DNA of 64,000 nucleotides, taken from the NCBI RefSeq assembly GCF_002802965.1, contig NZ_NXGA01000001.1, forward strand, positions 2,894,205 to 2,958,204. Reading direction: 5' to 3'. The stretch is from Sporolactobacillus pectinivorans (GTDB taxonomy: Bacteria > Bacillota > Bacilli > Bacillales > Sporolactobacillaceae). The position numbers and the translations under genes are program-made. This document shows positions 27,867 through 37,441 of the stretch, in pieces. Below the pieces are notes generated by a model. The model was not told where the DNA came from. It ran no database searches and saw only the letters and a program-made list of their open reading frames with translations. Each line of letters begins with the position of its first letter. Within the stretch, counting starts at the first letter, position 1.

Positions 27867-29090
27867 TCACTGGCCTGCATTTTGTTTATTATTCAATTTT
27901 CGCTTCTCCTGGGCAATGTCAATGGCCTGGGGCTGGGCAATGTCTTCATACACAACCTGGCGGCTGTGGACAATCAGTTTGCCTTTCTCAATCGTCTTGC
28001 TTTCAATCGTTGAGGAAACAATCTTAGCATCTTCCGAAAGACTGTGCAGCAATTTCTGTTCAGTTGCTTTTTCTGCTTCTGCCAGAGCTTCTTTCTCTGT
28101 CAGGTTCCGAACGGACAGCTTCTTTTCTCTGAACTGTATCTGTACATAAGATATCGGCAAGTCCCAGATAAGAAAACGGATCGGCTTGCGCACTGTCTCT
28201 TTATCAAACTCCCGATAAGGGTGCTGATTGAATCCCCATAACGGCAAAATCAGCCCGCCTAATTGAAGGCGGTGCATCCGGAATAAATGTCCAGTATAAA
28301 GCGTGTAGCGGCTCTTCAAGGGCAGAACTGCCTCTGACTGATACCATGTTTCCCCGATCACTTTTCCCTTGGCTGATACAAAGCGCGGTTCTTGCTCGTT
28401 TCCTATAGTTCCGAGTACCAGCAACTGACCGCGCTTGACAAACTGATTGCTTTCGACAACAGGTTGTCCGGTTTCAACGAACAGATGATGGATAACAGCC
28501 TGTTTCGAAGCGATCAGATTTCTTGGCCCGGTCGGTTTGACTTCCTTAGGGTATTTTTTTTGAACGACATCGATTTTATAAGTGGTTCCTTCCTGTGAGA
28601 CCCCAATCCAGGTCACTTCATTCAGCCTTGCCGACAATAGGCTTTCCAGCTGGCCTGAATCCGGAACGAAAAAGTCCAGCGACCCTACATAAAGATGTTC
28701 TTTTATCAATATAGAGCGGATTTGTTCTTCAAGTTTCGGATCTGCACCCTTGACCTGGATTGCCCAAACCATGTTTGATAATACAAGCAGGATGGCGATA
28801 AAAAGAACCAGGCCCGCTGCAACGCCGAGCCTCGTTTTCATCTTCCGAACATAAAATGGAATGCCCTTCTTCTCCAATATTCTTATGCTGCAACCGCTCT
28901 TCCGCAGCAAAGGTTTCAAAAGTTCCGGCTCTACAAGTGTCAGGAAGCAGACAATAGTGCTCCGATTTTTTCGTTTCACATGCCAAAAACGGATGCCCGC
29001 TCCTGTGCAGAGTGAGAGAAATTTTTCAGGCGTTTTGCCCGTAATCTCTGCCTTCAGATAACCTCCGGCCTGTCCTATCCAGTGCCTCAA
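27867..29090 (-). CDS. yqfD: Sporulation protein YqfD
   Basis: YqfD belongs to the SpoIV-like sporulation family controlled by sigma-E in B. subtilis. The 407-aa protein has one transmembrane helix (about residues 92-112, LGVAAGLVLFIAILLVLSNM) after a basic cytoplasmic N-terminus; the rest is extracytoplasmic and ends in a lysine-rich tail. The TTG at 29090 is preceded by AAAGGAGG at good spacing. It forms a pair with yqfC. Confidence 0.88.
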   Translation of the reverse strand: MRHWIGQAGGYLKAEITGKTPEKFLSLCTGAGIRFWHVKRKNRSTIVCFLTLVEPELLKPLLRKSGCSIRILEKKGIPFYVRKMKTRLGVAAGLVLFIAILLVLSNMVWAIQVKGADPKLEEQIRSILIKEHLYVGSLDFFVPDSGQLESLLSARLNEVTWIGVSQEGTTYKIDVVQKKYPKEVKPTGPRNLIASKQAVIHHLFVETGQPVVESNQFVKRGQLLVLGTIGNEQEPRFVSAKGKVIGETWYQSEAVLPLKSRYTLYTGHLFRMHRLQLGGLILPLWGFNQHPYREFDKETVRKPIRFLIWDLPISYVQIQFREKKLSVRNLTEKEALAEAEKATEQKLLHSLSEDAKIVSSTIESKTIEKGKLIVHSRQVVYEDIAQPQAIDIAQEKRKLNNKQNAGQ

Positions 29091-29108
29091 TCTGAATCCC
29101 CTCCTTTC

Positions 29109-29396
29109 TCAGTCACCCGCAATAAAACTGATGCCTGTAATTAATCCCTCCAGGTTAATTTCCTTTTCAAGGATCGCTTCCAGAACAAACGATTCACCCG
29201 TGACCCGGAGATTGCCCAATTGGGTCGCCAGAATCAGCTCATTTTCCGAGAATGCGATAATTCCCTGATGATTTTCAATTGAAAGCCGGGACCGGCCGAT
29301 CAGTGTGATTCTGGGCACGCCTGTGATAATATCTTCCGGGATATCAGAGACCTCCGAAAACCACTTTTTAAATCCGGCCGGCCGCTTTATCTTCAT
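29109..29396 (-). CDS. yqfC: Sporulation protein YqfC (YabP family)
   Basis: A 95-aa protein of the YabP/YqfC family, made in the mother cell during sporulation of B. subtilis. The conserved pattern ITGVPRITLIGRSRLSIENH and ENELILATQLGNLRVTG is clear. The ATG at 29396 follows GAGG by eight nt; a GTG three codons earlier lacks a site. yqfC and yqfD are adjacent (18 bp). Confidence 0.88.
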   Translation of the reverse strand: MKIKRPAGFKKWFSEVSDIPEDIITGVPRITLIGRSRLSIENHQGIIAFSENELILATQLGNLRVTGESFVLEAILEKEINLEGLITGISFIAGD

Positions 29397-29554
29397 GTCT
29401 TCCACCTCAATAAACCTTATGTATTAAAAAAGCTGCATAGCACTTCAATTAAAGAATGACTGCCTGTAAAACGGATTTATCCTTCTCAATCAACAAACTT
29501 TTCCCAATTTCATTGCACTTACTTTTTTCATCTTCAAGATAATCCGCAGAACGC

Positions 29555-29580
29555 AAAAAAACCGCAGTGTTCAACTGCGG
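29555..29580 (-). terminator. Terminator of the floA operon
   Basis: A 7-bp perfect stem (29562-29568 with 29574-29580) is followed by TTTTTTT. It marks the end of the floA unit, so yqfC-yqfD must have its own promoter between 29397 and 29555. Confidence 0.9.
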
Positions 29581-29605
29581 GATACTAAAATCGTAGTTAT
29601 ATCTT

Positions 29606-30061
29606 TCATTTTCTGTTTCTGTTAAAGTAGGGATGCGGCTCGACTGCTCTCGGCTTTCCAATACATTCAGAGAAAATAAAAGCCTGTCTCGCCGCATGGC
29701 GATTATTCATCCATTCTGGCCGGTTATGACGAACCGCCGGCTCGAGCGAAGTGATGACCTGCCCCGATACCAAAGGCGATCCGCCCGCTGTCCGTGAAGA
29801 CTGATCTACCGCTTTCCGGTAGCGTTTCATTATATCGCTCTCTCCCGAAGCATCCTTCGCTGCCGGCTTCAGAACAGGGCCGGGCTGTACGTCAGGTTGG
29901 CGCTCTCCGGCAGATTGGTCATCTGCAGTCTGTCCGCCTGTCGGAACGGATCGTGCACGGCGCTGCTCACGTCTTTTTCTCTCTTGCCTATTTTGGTTTT
30001 CAACAGACCTTGATATAAAAAAGATAAAAGCGATTACGGCGATAATAATGCCAATACTCAT
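29606..30061 (-). CDS. Unknown membrane-anchored protein downstream of floA
   Basis: A 151-aa protein with one N-terminal membrane helix (SIGIIIAVIAFIFFIS), a long polar, probably disordered linker rich in arginine, glutamine and proline, and a short conserved-looking C-terminal motif (RQAFIFSECIGKPRAVEPH). Similar short motifs occur in proteins encoded next to floA in other Firmicutes, to my recollection. It starts 38 bp after floA and shares its terminator, which suggests a FloA partner. Its function is unknown. Confidence 0.65.
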   Translation of the reverse strand: MSIGIIIAVIAFIFFISRSVENQNRQERKRREQRRARSVPTGGQTADDQSAGERQPDVQPGPVLKPAAKDASGESDIMKRYRKAVDQSSRTAGGSPLVSGQVITSLEPAVRHNRPEWMNNRHAARQAFIFSECIGKPRAVEPHPYFNRNRK

Positions 30062-30099
30062 TGTATGGACACATCCCTTCTCCCAGCTTCCGCCTTACT

Positions 30100-31101
30100 T
30101 TACTTATATTCGTCCCCGGAAGAATTGTCGTTGCCGCTGCTGTTGTTTCCGAACGAATGGCGCATTTCGGTATCGGCTTTGATATTATTGTAGTTCATAT
30201 AGTCCATAACCCCAAGCTTGCCCTCTTTAAGTGCCGCAGCCATCGCAAGCGGCACTTCGGATTCTGCTTCAACAACCTTGGCACGCATTTCTTCGACACG
30301 TGCCCGCATTTCCTGCTCGCTTGCAACCGCCATAGCGCGCCGTTCTTCGGCTTTGGCCTGTGCAATATTTTTATCCGCCTCGGCCTGCTCAGTCTGCAGA
30401 AAAGCACCGATGTTTTTGCCGACATCTACATCTGCAATATCGATCGAAAGAATTTCAAACGCAGTCCCTGCATCAAGACCCTTCTCAAGCACTGTCTTCG
30501 AAATCGTGTCCGGATTTTTCAAAACATCCTTATGGGTATGGGAAGCACCGATTGTACTGACAACCCCCTCGCCAACACGGGCCAGAACCGTTTCCTCGCC
30601 GGCACCGCCGACCAGCCTGTCAATATTTGCCCGAACTGTGATCCTCGCTTTGACTTTCACTTCGATTCCGTTGATCGCGACACCGGCAATATAGGGTGTC
30701 TCGATAACTTTTGGATTCACACTCATCTGGACAGCCTCAAGCACATTGCGGCCGGCAAGATCAATAGCGGCTGCCCGCTCGAAGGTCAGTTCGATATTCG
30801 CGCGATGTGCCGCAATCAGTGCATTGACGACACGATCCACGTTACCGCCGGCAAGATAATGGCTTTCCAGCTGATTCGTATGGATATCAAGCCCCGCTTT
30901 TGTTGCTTTAATCAGCGGATCGATGACCCGGCGGGGAACAACCCTGCGCAGCCTCATGCCGATTAGTGTGAAAATACTGATCCGAACTCCAGAAGACAAT
31001 GCTGAAATCCAGAGCATAACCGGTACAAAAGTAAAAAGAACTACGATTACGATAATAACGAGCGCAGCAATAATTAGAATACTGACTGTTGAAGCATCCA
31101 T
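30100..31101 (-). CDS. floA: Flotillin-like protein FloA
   Basis: FloA scaffolds membrane microdomains that affect signalling, secretion and sporulation entry. The 333-aa form has an N-terminal membrane segment (about residues 6-28), the SPFH/PHB domain ([20 protein letters not shown]) and a C-terminal alanine/glutamate-rich coiled coil (about residues 235-300). The ATG at 31101 matches other FloA N-termini ([15 protein letters not shown]); the upstream extension is not real. In B. subtilis the NfeD-type yqeZ precedes floA; here yqeY precedes it. Confidence 0.95.
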   Translation of the reverse strand: MDASTVSILIIAALVIIVIVVLFTFVPVMLWISALSSGVRISIFTLIGMRLRRVVPRRVIDPLIKATKAGLDIHTNQLESHYLAGGNVDRVVNALIAAHRANIELTFERAAAIDLAGRNVLEAVQMSVNPKVIETPYIAGVAINGIEVKVKARITVRANIDRLVGGAGEETVLARVGEGVVSTIGASHTHKDVLKNPDTISKTVLEKGLDAGTAFEILSIDIADVDVGKNIGAFLQTEQAEADKNIAQAKAEERRAMAVASEQEMRARVEEMRAKVVEAESEVPLAMAAALKEGKLGVMDYMNYNNIKADTEMRHSFGNNSSGNDNSSGDEYK

Positions 31102-31231
31102 CAAGTGACCCATCCCCTTTTGCCTGTTTGCCTGAAAGTAGCCGGATATTCTGATTACGGAATCCGGCGGAAAAAGTTTCATATTAAAAAACAAAGCTCC
31201 GTTTGCAATCAGCACAAACAGAGCTCTTTCA

Positions 31232-31675
31232 TCAACTTAATTTACTTCGCACGAGACGATTGACCAAACTGCCGTCAGCCCGGCCTTTAAGTTTCGGCAT
31301 AATCACTTTCATGATTTTACCGATATCAGCCTTTGAGCCGGCACCAACCTCCGAAATTGTTTCATCTATGATGGATTTTATATCCTCTTCAGACAACTGT
31401 TCAGGCATATAAGTTTGAACAATAGCAATTTCATTGCTGACTTCTTCGACAAGATCCTGTCTGCCCGCATTCTCAAACTCTTGGAGGGAGTCTTTTCTCT
31501 GCTTAAGTTCACGTGACAGAACCGCCAGCACCTCATCTTCGGACAATTCTTTCATTTTTTTGATCGACTCGTTCTGAAGCGCTGTTTTGATCATACGGAT
31601 GACGGAGAGACGCACCTTGTCTCTTGCTTTCATCGCTTGTTTCATGTCGCTATTCAGACGATCAACAAGGCTCAT
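31232..31675 (-). CDS. yqeY: YqeY (GatB/Yqey domain protein)
   Basis: A 148-aa protein homologous to the C-terminal tRNA-binding domain of GatB, possibly an adaptor in tRNA amidation. It opens [20 protein letters not shown] and contains the [15 protein letters not shown] segment typical of the family. The ATG at 31675 has AGAAGGAG upstream. It follows rpsU by 16 bp in the same operon. Confidence 0.9.
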   Translation of the reverse strand: MSLVDRLNSDMKQAMKARDKVRLSVIRMIKTALQNESIKKMKELSEDEVLAVLSRELKQRKDSLQEFENAGRQDLVEEVSNEIAIVQTYMPEQLSEEDIKSIIDETISEVGAGSKADIGKIMKVIMPKLKGRADGSLVNRLVRSKLS

Positions 31676-31691
31676 GTACCAAAACTCCTTC

Positions 31692-31874
31692 TCAGAATCT
31701 GCGACGATTTTTTTTACGTGCAGCCTCAGATTTTTTCTTCCTTTTGACACTCGGTTTCTCGTAATTTCTCCGTTTCTTTACTTCAGCTAAAGTGCCGGAC
31801 TTCGAAACCGAACGTTTGAAGCGCCTCAGGGCATCTTCAATCGATTCATTCTTCCTGACCCTTGTCTCAACCAT
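31692..31874 (-). CDS. rpsU: 30S ribosomal protein S21
   Basis: S21 is a small, very basic 30S protein; here 60 aa starting [20 protein letters not shown] and ending in a lysine/arginine tail ([15 protein letters not shown]). A strong ribosome-binding site (GGAGGGA) precedes the ATG. It is transcribed from a strong sigma-A promoter and leads into yqeY and possibly floA. Confidence 0.97.
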   Translation of the reverse strand: MVETRVRKNESIEDALRRFKRSVSKSGTLAEVKKRRNYEKPSVKRKKKSEAARKKNRRRF

Positions 31875-31939
31875 CTATGTTTCCCTCCCTCCAAAAACGA
31901 AAGCAACTTAAAATGACATACTTTTACATGTCACTTGCC

Positions 31940-31968
31940 ATTATAAACGATAAAAAACAATTTATCAA
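31940..31968 (-). promoter_or_regulatory. Sigma-A promoter of rpsU
   Basis: TTGATA (31963-31968), 17-bp spacer and a perfect TATAAT (31940-31945). The leader is about 60 nt and contains a 6-bp hairpin (31914-31919 with 31928-31933), which could influence rpsU expression. Confidence 0.8.
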
Positions 31969-32098
31969 ATTAAAGAAAGCGTTTTTCCAAACCAGATAGC
32001 TTGCAAAAGTCCTAGTAAGTTTAGCAATCTTCTAAAATGCTGCCTTTTTCTGTCATGATTTGGACATGTACCTCATACAATAGGACGAGGTGATTAAG

Positions 32099-33019
32099 TT
32101 GGATCAGCAGGTTATTGCCTTTATTCTCTATATTCTTCTTTTCTTGCTGGGAATGGGCGTGATGACCGGTTCAATGCATCGCCTCGCCGGCCGGAGGATG
32201 AAGGATACACTTAAGAGAGCAGCCGATACACCGTTGAAAGGGCTCACTTTGGGTACATTGGCATCGATGCTCCTGCAAAGCAGTTCGGCCGTGACCATTA
32301 TTACAGTGGGTTTGATCGGCGCGCGTGCTATGAGCTTTTCACAAAGTGTAGGCATCATCCTCGGTGCCAACATCGGAACAACTGTGACTGGTGAAATTGC
32401 CGCCCTTCCCATAGGATCGCTGCACTATTTTTTTTTCGGAATCGGTTTTATTCTGATGTGCCTGCCCGTCCGGAATAGTTTTTCTGTCGGATCCTTTTTT
32501 TTCGGGATTGGTTGTCTGTTCGCTTCGATGGCTGGTTTCAGTTCGCTGGCTGAGCCGCTCGCTGCCTCACCGTTTATCCGCGATCTGCTTGTCGATGCAA
32601 ATGGCAGCCTGTTCTACGCCGTGATCGTCGGCACATTGTTTTCAGCAATCATTCAGTCAAGCTCGGCGACAATGCTCGTATGCATGGGATTTCTCGATCA
32701 CAATATTCTGTCACTGCCTGCTGCGATCGCAATCATGTTCGGTTCAAATATTGGCACGTGCCTGACCACTTATATTGCCAGTATGGGGACAGGCCGTGAA
32801 GGAAGATGGACGGCTTACACTCATATTCTGTTTAACGTCTTGAGCGTCGTTATCTTTTTCCCTTTTATCCATCCGCTGGCCGAATTATCAATGATGATTG
32901 CCGGAAACGGAAAGACGGCTCTGGCGCACACATCAGTTGTTTTTAATTTAATTACTGCATTTCTTGCCATTCCGCTCGTCGGTCCCTATGGACGCTGGGT
33001 CGAAAAAAAGAAGCTCTGA
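32099..33019 (+). CDS. yqeW: Na+/phosphate cotransporter-like protein YqeW
   Basis: A 306-aa membrane protein of the NptA/PF02690 family with about eight hydrophobic helices. It carries the two inverted QSSS signatures of sodium/phosphate symporters (LLQSSSAVTIITVG and IIQSSSATMLVCMG). The C-terminal PhoU-like domain of longer relatives is absent, as in B. subtilis YqeW. I prefer the TTG at 32099, eight nt after GAGG, to the GTG at 32090. It is divergent from rpsU. Confidence 0.85.
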   Translation: MDQQVIAFILYILLFLLGMGVMTGSMHRLAGRRMKDTLKRAADTPLKGLTLGTLASMLLQSSSAVTIITVGLIGARAMSFSQSVGIILGANIGTTVTGEIAALPIGSLHYFFFGIGFILMCLPVRNSFSVGSFFFGIGCLFASMAGFSSLAEPLAASPFIRDLLVDANGSLFYAVIVGTLFSAIIQSSSATMLVCMGFLDHNILSLPAAIAIMFGSNIGTCLTTYIASMGTGREGRWTAYTHILFNVLSVVIFFPFIHPLAELSMMIAGNGKTALAHTSVVFNLITAFLAIPLVGPYGRWVEKKKL

Positions 33020-33041
33020 AACAAGTTAAAGTTAAACGGCC

Positions 33042-34394
33042 TCAATAGGTTGTCGCAGGCTGCTCCCCTTCATCAAGAATTCGTACAAACTGTCCTTCAT
33101 TGATCGGGTAACCAGTGTCGGATATCTTGACACGAACCATTTTTCCAACAATATTGCGGGACGGATAGCGGAATTTCACTTTTAAGTAATTATCTGAGAA
33201 ACCAACATAATAGTCGTCAGGGTCATGGTGGTTAAGCGGTTCTTCAGGAATGACTTCAAGCATCTGATCCCGGTATTTTGACGCATATTCAGCAGACAGC
33301 CTATCCGACAGAGCAATCAGCCTCGCCACACGTTCGTGCTTCACTTCTTCAGGCACCTGATCCGGCATCTTAGCGGCCGGTGTGCCGGTCCTCTGGGAAT
33401 ATGGAAACACATGCAGTTCTGAAAAATGAAGATCACGTATAAAATCATACGTTTCCTGAAATTCTTTTTCAGTTTCCCCAGGGAATCCGACAATGACGTC
33501 CGAAGTCAGTGCGAAATCAGGCAGCGCTTTTTTCAGGCTGGCTATTTTATCAGCAAAAAAAGCCGTTGTATACTTACGGTGCATTCTTTGCAGCACTCCG
33601 TTCGAACCGGACTGGAGCGGAATATGCAGATGGCGGGCAATGACGTGCGAACGATTGATGACATCCACTACTTCATCCGTAATCTGGCTTGCTTCAATGG
33701 ACGAAATGCGGATTCTTTTCAGTCCGCTGACTTTTTCCTCCAGATCGGTGAGCAGTCTGGCGAAACTATAGTTTTCCATGTCTTCACCGTAACCGGCGGT
33801 ATGGATTCCGGTCAGGACAATTTCCTTATAGCCTGCATCGACAAGCTGCCGGGCCTGACGGATGACGTTTTCAGGTTTTCTTGAACGGAGAAGGCCGCGT
33901 GCCCATGGAATCACACAAAATGTGCAAAAATTATTACAGCCCTCCTGAATTTTCAGCGATGCCCGCGTCCGATCTGTGAACGATGGCACATCAAGTTCTT
34001 CATAGACTTTAGCTTTCATAATGTCACTGACGCCATTGATTGGCTCGCGTTCTTTTCTGTACTGGTCAACATAGCCGAGCAGGCGATCCCGGTCCTGCGT
34101 CCCGACGACAATATCCACACCGGGAATAGACATGACTTCAGCAGGGGAAGTCTGTGCGTAGCAGCCTGTGACACAAATGACAGCGTCCGGATTGCTGCGT
34201 ATTGCCTTTCGGATCACCTGACGGCTTTTCTGATCACCTGTATTAGTCACCGTACACGTATTGATCACATAAACATCGGCAGTTCTATCAAAATCTCTCC
34301 GTTCGTAACCCTGCTTGCTGAATAACTGCCAGATCGCTTCCGTTTCGTAGTGATTGACCTTGCATCCAAGCGTATGAAATGCAACTGAAGGCAT
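33042..34394 (-). CDS. mtaB: tRNA t6A37 methylthiotransferase MtaB
   Basis: MtaB is a radical-SAM enzyme that adds a methylthio group to t6A37, making ms2t6A. The N-terminal UPF0004 domain has cysteines in HTLGCKVNHYE, NTCTVTN and VTGCYAQ (one cluster), and the radical-SAM core has CNNFCTFCVIPWARG (second cluster). A TRAM-like RNA-binding domain ends the 450-aa protein. It is the last gene of prmA-rsmE-mtaB, starting 2 bp after rsmE. Confidence 0.94.
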   Translation of the reverse strand: MPSVAFHTLGCKVNHYETEAIWQLFSKQGYERRDFDRTADVYVINTCTVTNTGDQKSRQVIRKAIRSNPDAVICVTGCYAQTSPAEVMSIPGVDIVVGTQDRDRLLGYVDQYRKEREPINGVSDIMKAKVYEELDVPSFTDRTRASLKIQEGCNNFCTFCVIPWARGLLRSRKPENVIRQARQLVDAGYKEIVLTGIHTAGYGEDMENYSFARLLTDLEEKVSGLKRIRISSIEASQITDEVVDVINRSHVIARHLHIPLQSGSNGVLQRMHRKYTTAFFADKIASLKKALPDFALTSDVIVGFPGETEKEFQETYDFIRDLHFSELHVFPYSQRTGTPAAKMPDQVPEEVKHERVARLIALSDRLSAEYASKYRDQMLEVIPEEPLNHHDPDDYYVGFSDNYLKVKFRYPSRNIVGKMVRVKISDTGYPINEGQFVRILDEGEQPATTY

Positions 34395-34396
34395 TT

Positions 34397-35164
34397 TTAG
34401 TATTCCACCTCACCATTTAATAGTTCAAATTGATAGGAAACAGCTGAAAGCATATAAAGCGGCGCTGTTTCAGTTCTCATAATCCGTGGGCCAAGCCCGC
34501 ACAGCTGAAACCCATTCTCTTCAAAACATGCGGCTTCTTTCGGGGTCAGTCCTCCCTCGGGGCCAATGACGGCAAGCAGGCTGTCCCCCATTTTCATCTG
34601 TTTCAAAAGAGAAGGGAGTGCGGAAACCTGTCCTTTTTTTGCTGTTTCCTCATAGGCTACCGCTTTGAATGTAAAAGTTTCACCAATACTAAGGAGCTGA
34701 TCCAGATTTACGGGCTCCATAATTTCAGGAATAAAAAGCCGATGTGACTGCTCGGCTGCTTCCTTGGCAATCTTTTTAAGGCGGAGACACTTCTTCTCAA
34801 TCCTGTCCTTCTGCCAGACGGCCACTGAACGTTCTGCATAAAAGGGGATAAAAGCAGCTGCACCGCACTCGGTACCTTTGCGGACAATCGTATCAAATTT
34901 CTCCCCCTTGGGCATGCCTTGGACGATGACGACTTTAACCGGCAGCTCAGGATCCGATTGCAGCCTCGATTGTACTGTAGCTACAACGTTTGATCCTTCA
35001 AATTTTTCAATTTTACAAAGAAAAGCTTCACCTTTGTCATTTGCGCAAATAATTGGGTCTGAAACATTCATACGCATGACGCGCGTAATATGTTTGGCGT
35101 CTTCACCTGACAGAAGCACATGATTACCGTTAAACCGGGCTTCAGGAACAAAGTATTGCTGCAT
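34397..35164 (-). CDS. rsmE: 16S rRNA m3U1498 methyltransferase RsmE
   Basis: RsmE methylates U1498 of 16S rRNA. It is a SPOUT-fold protein of 255 aa: an N-terminal PUA-like domain (MQQYFVPEARF onward) and a knotted SAM-binding domain with IGPEGGLTPKEA and LGPRIMRTETAPL. It starts 2 bp after prmA ends. Confidence 0.94.
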   Translation of the reverse strand: MQQYFVPEARFNGNHVLLSGEDAKHITRVMRMNVSDPIICANDKGEAFLCKIEKFEGSNVVATVQSRLQSDPELPVKVVIVQGMPKGEKFDTIVRKGTECGAAAFIPFYAERSVAVWQKDRIEKKCLRLKKIAKEAAEQSHRLFIPEIMEPVNLDQLLSIGETFTFKAVAYEETAKKGQVSALPSLLKQMKMGDSLLAVIGPEGGLTPKEAACFEENGFQLCGLGPRIMRTETAPLYMLSAVSYQFELLNGEVEY

Positions 35165-35166
35165 CG

Positions 35167-36111
35167 TCAGGATACTTTCCGGGCAACAAGAGCCACCCAG
35201 TCCCCTTTTTTCTTTTCGTCAATGATGCGAAACCCCGTGGCGGAAAGTGTCTTCCAGACCTGATTCCGCTTAGTGTTGATGATGCCTGATACAATCAGCA
35301 CTCCATCTGCATTCAACTTAGAAGCCGCCCCCTCTTCAGCCAGACGGATAACCAGTTCGGCCAAAAGATTGCCTACAATAAGATCAAATCCGGGTTCAAT
35401 ACGGTCCGCCAGATTATTCTGGCGGACGCTGACAATATCCTGGACTTTATTCAATTTAATGTTCAGCCGCGATGACTGGACAGCAACCTGGTCCAAATCG
35501 ACCGCAAGCACGTTTTTGGCACCCAGTTTTGCGGCGGCTATGGACAACACCCCGGTACCTGTACCAACATCGAGTACTTTAGCGTCTGGTGTCATATATT
35601 TTTCCAGAGCCTCGATGCAAAGGACAGTCGTGGGATGCGTCCCGGTGCCAAACGCCATGCCTGGATCGAGCTCAATAAGCTCTCGCTGACTTCTGTCAGA
35701 TCGATAGTCGATCCATGTCGGCGTAATTGTAAACCGGCTTCCGACATCTACCGGTCTATAATATTTTTTCCAGGCCGTTGCCCATTCTTCTTCATTGTGT
35801 TCACTGAAGGTCAGAAGATTTTCACCCGGATCAATGTCATAAAGCAGTAAATTGTTAAGGGATTGCTTGATTTCCTCAACCGTTTCACCGAGAAAACTGT
35901 TCACCGGCAAATACGCTTTGACATTAACCCCTTCCGCTGGAAAATCATTCGGGTCAAGATCAAACACAGTTCCATTGTCCGCAGACTGATCTTTTTGAAA
36001 ATCCTGCGAATCTTCGATGACAACGCCGCCCGCACCGGCTTCATAAAGAATGCCTGTCACCGGCTCGATGGCCTCTTCGGTTGTATGAATACATATTTCC
36101 GACCACTTCAT
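35167..36111 (-). CDS. prmA: Ribosomal protein L11 methyltransferase
   Basis: PrmA trimethylates ribosomal protein L11. An N-terminal recognition domain (about residues 1-100) is followed by the methyltransferase domain with KVLDVGTGTGVLSIAAAKLG and the catalytic LIVGNLLAELVI (NxxA variant of the family NPPY-like motif). The 314-aa length is normal. It follows dnaJ as in B. subtilis. Confidence 0.95.
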   Translation of the reverse strand: MKWSEICIHTTEEAIEPVTGILYEAGAGGVVIEDSQDFQKDQSADNGTVFDLDPNDFPAEGVNVKAYLPVNSFLGETVEEIKQSLNNLLLYDIDPGENLLTFSEHNEEEWATAWKKYYRPVDVGSRFTITPTWIDYRSDRSQRELIELDPGMAFGTGTHPTTVLCIEALEKYMTPDAKVLDVGTGTGVLSIAAAKLGAKNVLAVDLDQVAVQSSRLNIKLNKVQDIVSVRQNNLADRIEPGFDLIVGNLLAELVIRLAEEGAASKLNADGVLIVSGIINTKRNQVWKTLSATGFRIIDEKKKGDWVALVARKVS

Positions 36112-36158
36112 GCGCTTGGCTCCGTTCGCTGAATTGATAGTTTATAAGGTGTTCAAGA

Positions 36159-37304
36159 TTAGTCTGCCTTAAAGACTTTTTTCTTCATTTTGTCAAAAAT
36201 ACTTTCATTGTCTTTGCCCGTCGTACCTGTACCAAGGGTTTCTAGTTTTCTGAGCAGAGTCTTCTCCTCCTCGCTCAGATGCTTCGGAGTAACAACCCTG
36301 ACGCGGACGTGCTCATCGCCCTGACCGTATCCCCTAACGTTCTTAATCCCTTTTCCTTTCAGCCGGAAGTTGGTTCCAGTCTGAGTTCCGGCCGGAATAC
36401 GAAGTTTAACCTTGCCGTAAAGTGTCGGCACTTCTATTTCATCGCCCAGTGCGACCTGCACGAAGCTCAGTGGCACTTCAAGATATACGTTCTCTCCATC
36501 CCGTTTGAAAATTTTATGAGGTTTGACATTGAAAACAATATAAAGATCTCCTGCCGGTCCCCCGTTAGTACCCGCTTCTCCCTGGCTGGACAACCGGATC
36601 TGCTGACCGTCGTCGATGCCTGCCGGGATTTTAACTTCAATTTTTCTGTTAACCTTAACTTTTCCTTTTCCCCCGCAGGCACGGCACGGATCCTTGACAA
36701 TTTTACCGGTACCCTGGCAATAAGGGCATACCCTGCGATTGACAATCCGGCCAAAAGGCGTATTCTGCTCCGTATTCAGCTGCCCTGTCCCGTGGCAATG
36801 CGAACAGGACTCAGGCTTTGTCCCGGGCTTTGCTCCGGTCCCGTGACAGTTGGAGCAGGTTTCTTCTTTCGGCACGCGAATTTCTGTTGTTTTCCCAAAA
36901 GCTGCTTCTTCAAAAGTTATGGACATCTCATATTGAAGATCTGCGCCCTGCTTTGGCGCATTAGGATTGCGCCTCCTGCTTCCACCATTAAATATTTGAT
37001 CAAAAATATCGCCGAAACCGCCGAAGTCTCCACCACCGCCGAAGCCCTGTCCACCAAAGCCGCCGAAACCGCCTTGCTGTTCATTCGGATCGGCTTCACC
37101 GAACTGATCGTATTGTGCACGCTTTTGCGGATCGCTCAGCACTTCATACGCCTTTGTCGCTTCTTTAAATTTTTCCGGCGCATCAGCACTTTTATTAACA
37201 TCGGGATGATATTTTCTCGCCAGTTGCCTGAAAGCTTTCTTGATATCATCCTTCGAAGCATCTTTGCTGACTCCAAGGATTTCATAATAATCCCGTTTAC
37301 TCAT
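36159..37304 (-). CDS. dnaJ: Chaperone DnaJ
   Basis: DnaJ delivers clients to DnaK and stimulates its ATPase. The J domain (about residues 1-70) has the HPD motif in YHPDVNK. A glycine/phenylalanine-rich linker follows. Four zinc-binding repeats are present: [24 protein letters not shown] and CRACGGKG (about residues 150-215). The C-terminal substrate domain ends at 381 aa. The ATG at 37304 has GGGAG eight nt upstream. A terminator-like hairpin separates it from dnaK. Confidence 0.97.
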   Translation of the reverse strand: MSKRDYYEILGVSKDASKDDIKKAFRQLARKYHPDVNKSADAPEKFKEATKAYEVLSDPQKRAQYDQFGEADPNEQQGGFGGFGGQGFGGGGDFGGFGDIFDQIFNGGSRRRNPNAPKQGADLQYEMSITFEEAAFGKTTEIRVPKEETCSNCHGTGAKPGTKPESCSHCHGTGQLNTEQNTPFGRIVNRRVCPYCQGTGKIVKDPCRACGGKGKVKVNRKIEVKIPAGIDDGQQIRLSSQGEAGTNGGPAGDLYIVFNVKPHKIFKRDGENVYLEVPLSFVQVALGDEIEVPTLYGKVKLRIPAGTQTGTNFRLKGKGIKNVRGYGQGDEHVRVRVVTPKHLSEEEKTLLRKLETLGTGTTGKDNESIFDKMKKKVFKAD

Positions 37305-37366
37305 CAAAACCACTCCCGAATTGACTTCACATTAAATTAAATCATACCATCTGTACAGACAATTAA

Positions 37367-37411
37367 GCAAGAAAAAGCCAAAGCCAAGACGCTCGTCTGA
37401 CTTCGGCTTTT
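37367..37411 (-). terminator. Terminator-like hairpin between dnaK and dnaJ
   Basis: On the operon strand, a long imperfect stem begins AAAAGCC (37405-37411) and closes with GGCTTTTTC (37371-37379). It could terminate some transcripts after dnaK, lowering dnaJ relative to dnaK, or act as an mRNA-stability element. Confidence 0.65.
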
Positions 37412-37441
37412 CCTGAACCGATACTAATAACTTATGCCTGC

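Noticed and set aside
29449..29697. 82-aa minus-strand frame after the floA partner gene
   Set aside because: It overlaps the C-terminus of the preceding gene in another frame, runs through a strong terminator and lacks a ribosome-binding site.
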